Assembly (NCBI GenBank): GCA_013399115.1
Contig: VXAA01005186.1
Coordinates: 18,810-82,809, forward strand
Length of the DNA: 64,000 nucleotides
Origin: Anseranas semipalmata
Lineage: Eukaryota > Chordata > Aves > Anseriformes > Anseranatidae
Direction of reading: 5' to 3'
Numbering within the stretch: position 1 is the stretch's first letter; the number at the start of each line of letters is the position of its first letter. This document shows positions 55,601 through 61,600 of this stretch, piece after piece. Made by a program: the position numbers and the translations under genes. The notes beneath the pieces were generated by a model. The model saw only the letters and a program-made list of their open reading frames with translations. It searched no databases and was not told the origin of the DNA.

Positions 55601-58600
55601 ACACATATCATGCACAACTACTGCCTCCAGTTGGATTCTGCCAGAACAAGCCAATTTACAGAAGGCTTTACAAAATTTGCTCAGTGTCACCTGGAAATTG
55701 GTGCCACTTATTCACCCTTCAGAAATATTTTGGAATAGTGAAGACAAAAGTAAAATTTGAATTAAGTATTATATAAAAATGTTATGTTAACCTTTACAAG
55801 GACAACATAATACAAGAAGCACATTTGCTTCAGCAAAAATTCAATGTGCACAAGGGTAAAATGCAATGGACCAAACTCACCTTCTGGAAATTCTTTTGAA
55901 ACTGGCTTGAAATAAGTCCTCCATGAAATGTCTGTGGTCCCTACAGAGGACTTCTGTCATCAACTGCAGCAACATTGGACTCTGAGACAACTCTAATGCA
56001 TCTAAAAACTGAAGAGGAAGTAATGCATAAAATAAGGAGCCACACCAGATCAAATCAACTCCATCTCATTGTGTAATTTTTCAATACCAATAAGAAGCAG
56101 ATGCTCAAGATACAGATAGATACACATTACAGTTGTGTAAGTTAAACTTCCGGATAAAAAGATAACTCAGAAATTGAAAAGCTGATTTCCTTAAGTGAAC
56201 TGAGCATCTCTCTCTAATTCTTGACTCTGTGACATAAATAGTTCCTAGACACAGTTCAATCAGGCTTCTAATTACATACTCTTTTGTTAAAATTACTAAC
56301 CTTCTTAGTGCAGTCTACATAGTTATTATGCTTCAAGGTTCCTTTGGGAAACTCATCTGAACTCATGGGAAAATTGAAAGCTACAAGTTGATCAAGAGCA
56401 TTCTTAAGTTCATTAAGTTTCTCTCCAGTCAAATTAGTGAAGAATGGAAGAATTATCATCGCTTGGCCCTGAATGAAAGAAACACAGTTTTAAACTAAAA
56501 GAAAATTATTCTCTAATTATGAAGCAAGCAGAGGACCACAAAATAATCAGCAGGGGCTGTGCTTACCGATTCAATGGCTCAGTGTAATGATAAAGACATA
56601 TCATGTAGCTGCTCTTCTGTAAAGTGCTGGTTCAGAAAACAGTTTTGGTCACTAACGAGTGGGAGTTAGAAGCTAATTAATATCTCATGGGTGGCATAGC
56701 TATGAGTAAAAAAACTTCACTGCTCTTTTAAGCAAGCATCCACTATCACAGAAGTCGCTGGTTTAATACACCACCTGGCAGCTAAAGCAAGATCCCAAGC
56801 TTTATTTCTTGTAAGGTACAAAACTGTCTAGCTAAAGGTAGACTGACAGAGCAGCAACCACGCAAAACTATTTTACGAGTACAAAATTTTTAGTCTTCTA
56901 GTCCAAAGCTTATGCTCCAGCACCTTTTAAAACATCCACTTTCAGTATGCAGTACTTTATCTCCCTCTCTTGACCAAGTCATATATAGCAGTCAGTCCAC
57001 TGGTACCAGTTGCATGCTTGCAGACATGAATCTTACAATCATAGCAGACATCTGTAATTTGATGTGTAGGAAGTGCCAGTCCTCGCTAAAAGCCTGATTA
57101 ACTGACATTTCTCAACTGTCATTTACAACTTTATAGTTGTAAACTATTTGCACCTGACATCAGATTTTCCCTAAAAATTACATGCCTCTCTGCAGGGCAA
57201 GAAACGAAGAGGAACATCTAAAACAGAAACACATCATCTGAGATGTTGCCTTCAGTCTCTGAAGAGCAAACATGATGACTTACAGGTTTTTAGGAAGTTG
57301 AAAGGGATAATAAAACAAACTGAAGTGATGCCTATGTTTCCGTGCAAACCAAGGTAAAATTTTATTCCAATAACAGGGGATTTCACCAACCACTAACATT
57401 CTAATCTGGAGAGAGCAGGGGAGGCATCTAAGTGAGCAATTTACCTTAAGATTTAAGCCTAAACTCTGATCAGTAAGTAGACTGGTATAGGTATCAAAAA
57501 CAGCTGTAAAGGCTTCATGGTTGGTATTGAAAGAAACTGAAGAGTCTATCTGGAATGACAGAAGAAGTTAAAATTTAGGATGTGTTTTTAAACTAGTCAA
57601 AGAAATCCTTATATTAAGGAATAATAATAATAAAAAAAAGAAAACCCACATGCTGTAGAAGGATTTGTTTCCAAAAGTACACTGAATCAACAGAAAGTAC
57701 AAACACAGCAATTTTGGCTTTAGAAGGGCTATCAGTAAGAATTCTGAAAGGATAAACAACATCATATGTTGCATATTTTCCAGTTCAAAAAAAAAATATT
57801 AGGCTGCCTCTCAAAGCCAAATTTCTTATTGGTCACTTCCCTGTCAGCTAATACAGAAATACGGCTCTCATTATATGTCCTAAAACATACCTTCAAAAGA
57901 ATTCAAGTTGAAAATAAATAATCACATATATTTAAAAAGCCCTCAATAAGTGATCTTTGTGTGTATTTGTGTATGGCTACTTCTACAAGTTCCTAAAAAA
58001 TCTGGGATAAGTAGCTAAATTCTGCCTTAAACAGCAAAACCCCAACATAACTGAATTAAAGGTCTTCAAAATAAAGATCTTTCTGCAATCTGTTGATTTG
58101 GGTAGAAATCTATTGTGACTTTGTGGATGCCAACATGAGACAAGGAATGTTATCAGAGGCTGCTCATTTTCAAAGTTTACTCCTTGTACTTCTACCAATT
58201 CTTGAGAAGGAAAAGAAGGCAGCAAGAACATCAACAAAGTTTAAAAAAAAAAAAAAAAAGCTGGCAGATTTTGCTGGGAGCAAAATCCAGTAATTTCTGC
58301 CTGTCCAAATATTTTTTGTACTTTGATATTATCCAGCTTTTCTTCCACCCAAACATAAAATGTCTGAATAAAAAAAACCTCCCTTAAAATAAGATATCTT
58401 CCTACAGAATTAGTAAAGTTACCTGGATGTTATAAAACAACGCATACCTGGAGAACTTTTGTCAGCAGGGTCAAGACTGCCATTTTGCTCTCGGGAGCTG
58501 AACCTTTGGCCCACCAGCTGTCAAGTCTCTTCCAGTTTCTTAGTATAGCTGTGACCAGTTTCACTCCTTGCTGCTTGCGAATGGTACGTTCCCTGAAACT

Positions 58601-61600
58601 CTGATCTAACATGCCATTCAAAATGCTACCAACCTGAAAGGAAAAGCAACAGAGATATTCTTACGTTCCAAATGAAATGATGATGGGATCTCCTCACTAG
58701 TATGTGCAATCATGAAAGTGAAAAAAAAAAAAATAAAAATCACAAATTCAGGAGAACTGAACACTCAAAGTGTTCTTCTTACAAGAAAAGGAAGAAAATC
58801 CCTTTAACTTAGGATCTTTCTGCCTGACACACTACCTGTCCTAAAAGCACCTAAATTAGAAGCACCTTTCTCTACTTTAACTTTAGTTTCTAGTTCTTTT
58901 AGTTTTTAGTTCTATAAAGTCATAATCTAAAATTAGAATATCTTAATTCTATCCCCTTTATTATAACTACACTTAATGAAAACTAAAAGCCCAAAAAAGG
59001 AACTTTGAAAATCCTACCCTGGCGCATTAGCAAACTTGATTTGAATTTATTGCATTACACAGCAATGCTAGATTTAAATTTCAACAGGATACAGAAGCAG
59101 CCACTCTGCACGAATTTAAAAACACCCACTTTTCAAAACGAGACTTCTATCCAATTGACTCCTGTTTCACTCAGAGTACAAGGCAGCAATTCCTTCCCAT
59201 GCCTTTTGAGTGAATATGGAGAAATAAATGATAACCTAGAGTAACTCTAAAGACAAATATTTGAAAATACTAGTTACTGAGGAACTGAGAAATAGAAGAG
59301 AGAGTACATATGATAGTTTATTTGCATAAACTTTGAAGAGAGAAATATGTCAAACAAGATATGAACTAAGTATGTTTCAATCTCTTTTATTCACAGTTCA
59401 AGAAAGATGCGACTAAAACTAGTAATCACTGACTTAAGATTGAATTCTGCGTTTTCCTCTCTAATAGATAGCAATCACCTAATATACTGCATAATTATCA
59501 GGCTTGTGATTTCACAGGATTTGGATGGGTAGAGTAAAAAGAAAAAAACACCTTATTTTTTTTCTTCCCATACTTTAAAACAATCACACAAAACTAAAGA
59601 AGAAATGTCTTATCAAATCATTATAATATTTGTTTTTATCTTACCATAATACTTCTCTGTACATCAAACTAAATGATTTCTGGTATAAAAAATTATGCCC
59701 CTAGCATTTTAAAATGTTGCTTCTGAGCAACAACTTTAAGCGTAACATCTTAGGCTAAAAAAAAAAAAAAAAATGAAGGGATGATCTGTCTTTCTGAGCA
59801 TCTTTTTAAGCAAAAGGGAAAGCAGACTTTTGATCTTTCTTTTTAACCCTTCTGCTTTTCAGCATCACTGAAAGAAGGCTTCCCAATTATAACATGCCTC
59901 CTTCACGGACTTGAAGGAGAGCTCTATATTAAGTAGTGTGGACCAACAGGAGAAAATCTGCTGAGCAAAACAAGTGGTGCTGAGACTGAGCACAACATCT
60001 ACTCTGTATTCATCTCAGGTCATGGGTGCGTGTGTATATGTTTGTCTCTTTTTAATATTTTCCTCTAGCTCTACTCTAGCCCTGTGGACCAAATGCCCAG
60101 TTCCGGTTGGAGTTAATTTTCCATTTTAGTTTTATCCCAAACGAATCCAGTCCTCATGCCCTAGGACCACTCTACAATGAAAAAAAAAAAAATCAAACCA
60201 CAGTAAATGAGTAAATGGGAACAATCAAACTTGTTTTGAAAGAATGTTCTTCATCCAAAGTACTACGCAAAAAAAATCCCAAATTTCATAGATTTCAGGA
60301 TAAGTAATAGGTTAGCACTTTCCACTCAGTTTGAAGTGAGATGATGGACAGCCCATCTATCCATGCCACGCTTTCCAAGTGCAACCAAACACACTTTTGC
60401 CCCACTACACAGTTATATCCACCTGTAACAAAAAAAGGGTTACTTCTAACATTTCCATTTGACTTTGTCCATGTAAAGAAGTCTAATACCATTTGGGGAT
60501 TGCTGACAGATGATTCCATAAGCTGGAGTATGATCACATCCAGGTTTTTTAGCAGCTGCTGATTAATGGTATCTGAGAACAGGCTGTAGAAATACTGTCC
60601 ATGAGAGAAATTGATCAGGTTCTTCTGTGTTGCTCCTGATAATGGCACAGATAACACCACCGTGTTCAACAGCAGACTTACTAGCTCCTCACACTGCGAA
60701 AGTTAAAATACAGAGAGTTATCTCAAGCACATTAAGTTTCACTAATTTCCTGCAAAAACTTTTTTTAAAGCTCCCATCCCAAACTGCTTAATGTTACCAG
60801 AAAGCACAAGAATAAAGCACAAACAGAATATTGAAATGGTTGTTATCTAAAATTTCCCTTTGTCCCTTAATTAAGGGAGAGAATGCTTACAGTTTCTCCG
60901 TAGGAGTATGAATAAAACATCAGCCTCTTTTACCCAAAATACAGATTCTGTTTATTCTACAGAGTAGAAAGCTGAGGATTAAGTATTCAAACTGGAAAAG
61001 TGCATCCTACCTGGTCATCAATAGCAAAGGCCAGCTGTAGGAGTCTATCAGCTAATTGCTTACTGCTGATGTCTAACGATGGCAGAGATATCCTTTCACC
61101 CCCAGGTGCAATGCCTTTATAAACAACTGAAAGAAGCTTAGAGCCAGCTGAGGAGTGAGGCCTCTCATCCTAGAGAAACAAAGAAGTGACAATGAAGTGA
61201 CACCTTTCCAATTGAATAACAAGATTTTTAATCAGACCAACACTGTTGTATACAAGGTTCAGAACAAACTATTTCTGAAACATTTTCAAATTATTCTGAT
61301 TTTTTTTTCCTCCAGATAACAACACTACTACAGGAATAAAATGAACAGGTCAATGAGAATGGGTGGGCTGTGAAAGGTAAACCATGTAGTTCCTTGAATA
61401 TCACTGCCTTATAATCTCAAATCTAGCTTTTGTTTAGACAGCAGATTTCTGTAAGGTATTTCTGCGTCCCACAGAAATGAAATATTTTGCTACTTGCTAA
61501 ATGTAGCCTTGCTCACCAGTTGAGCTATTCTTTCAATCTCTGTGGCTGTTCCACAATCTGTTTTCCTTCAATTGCCCAAAATAAAATAGAGATTGACTGC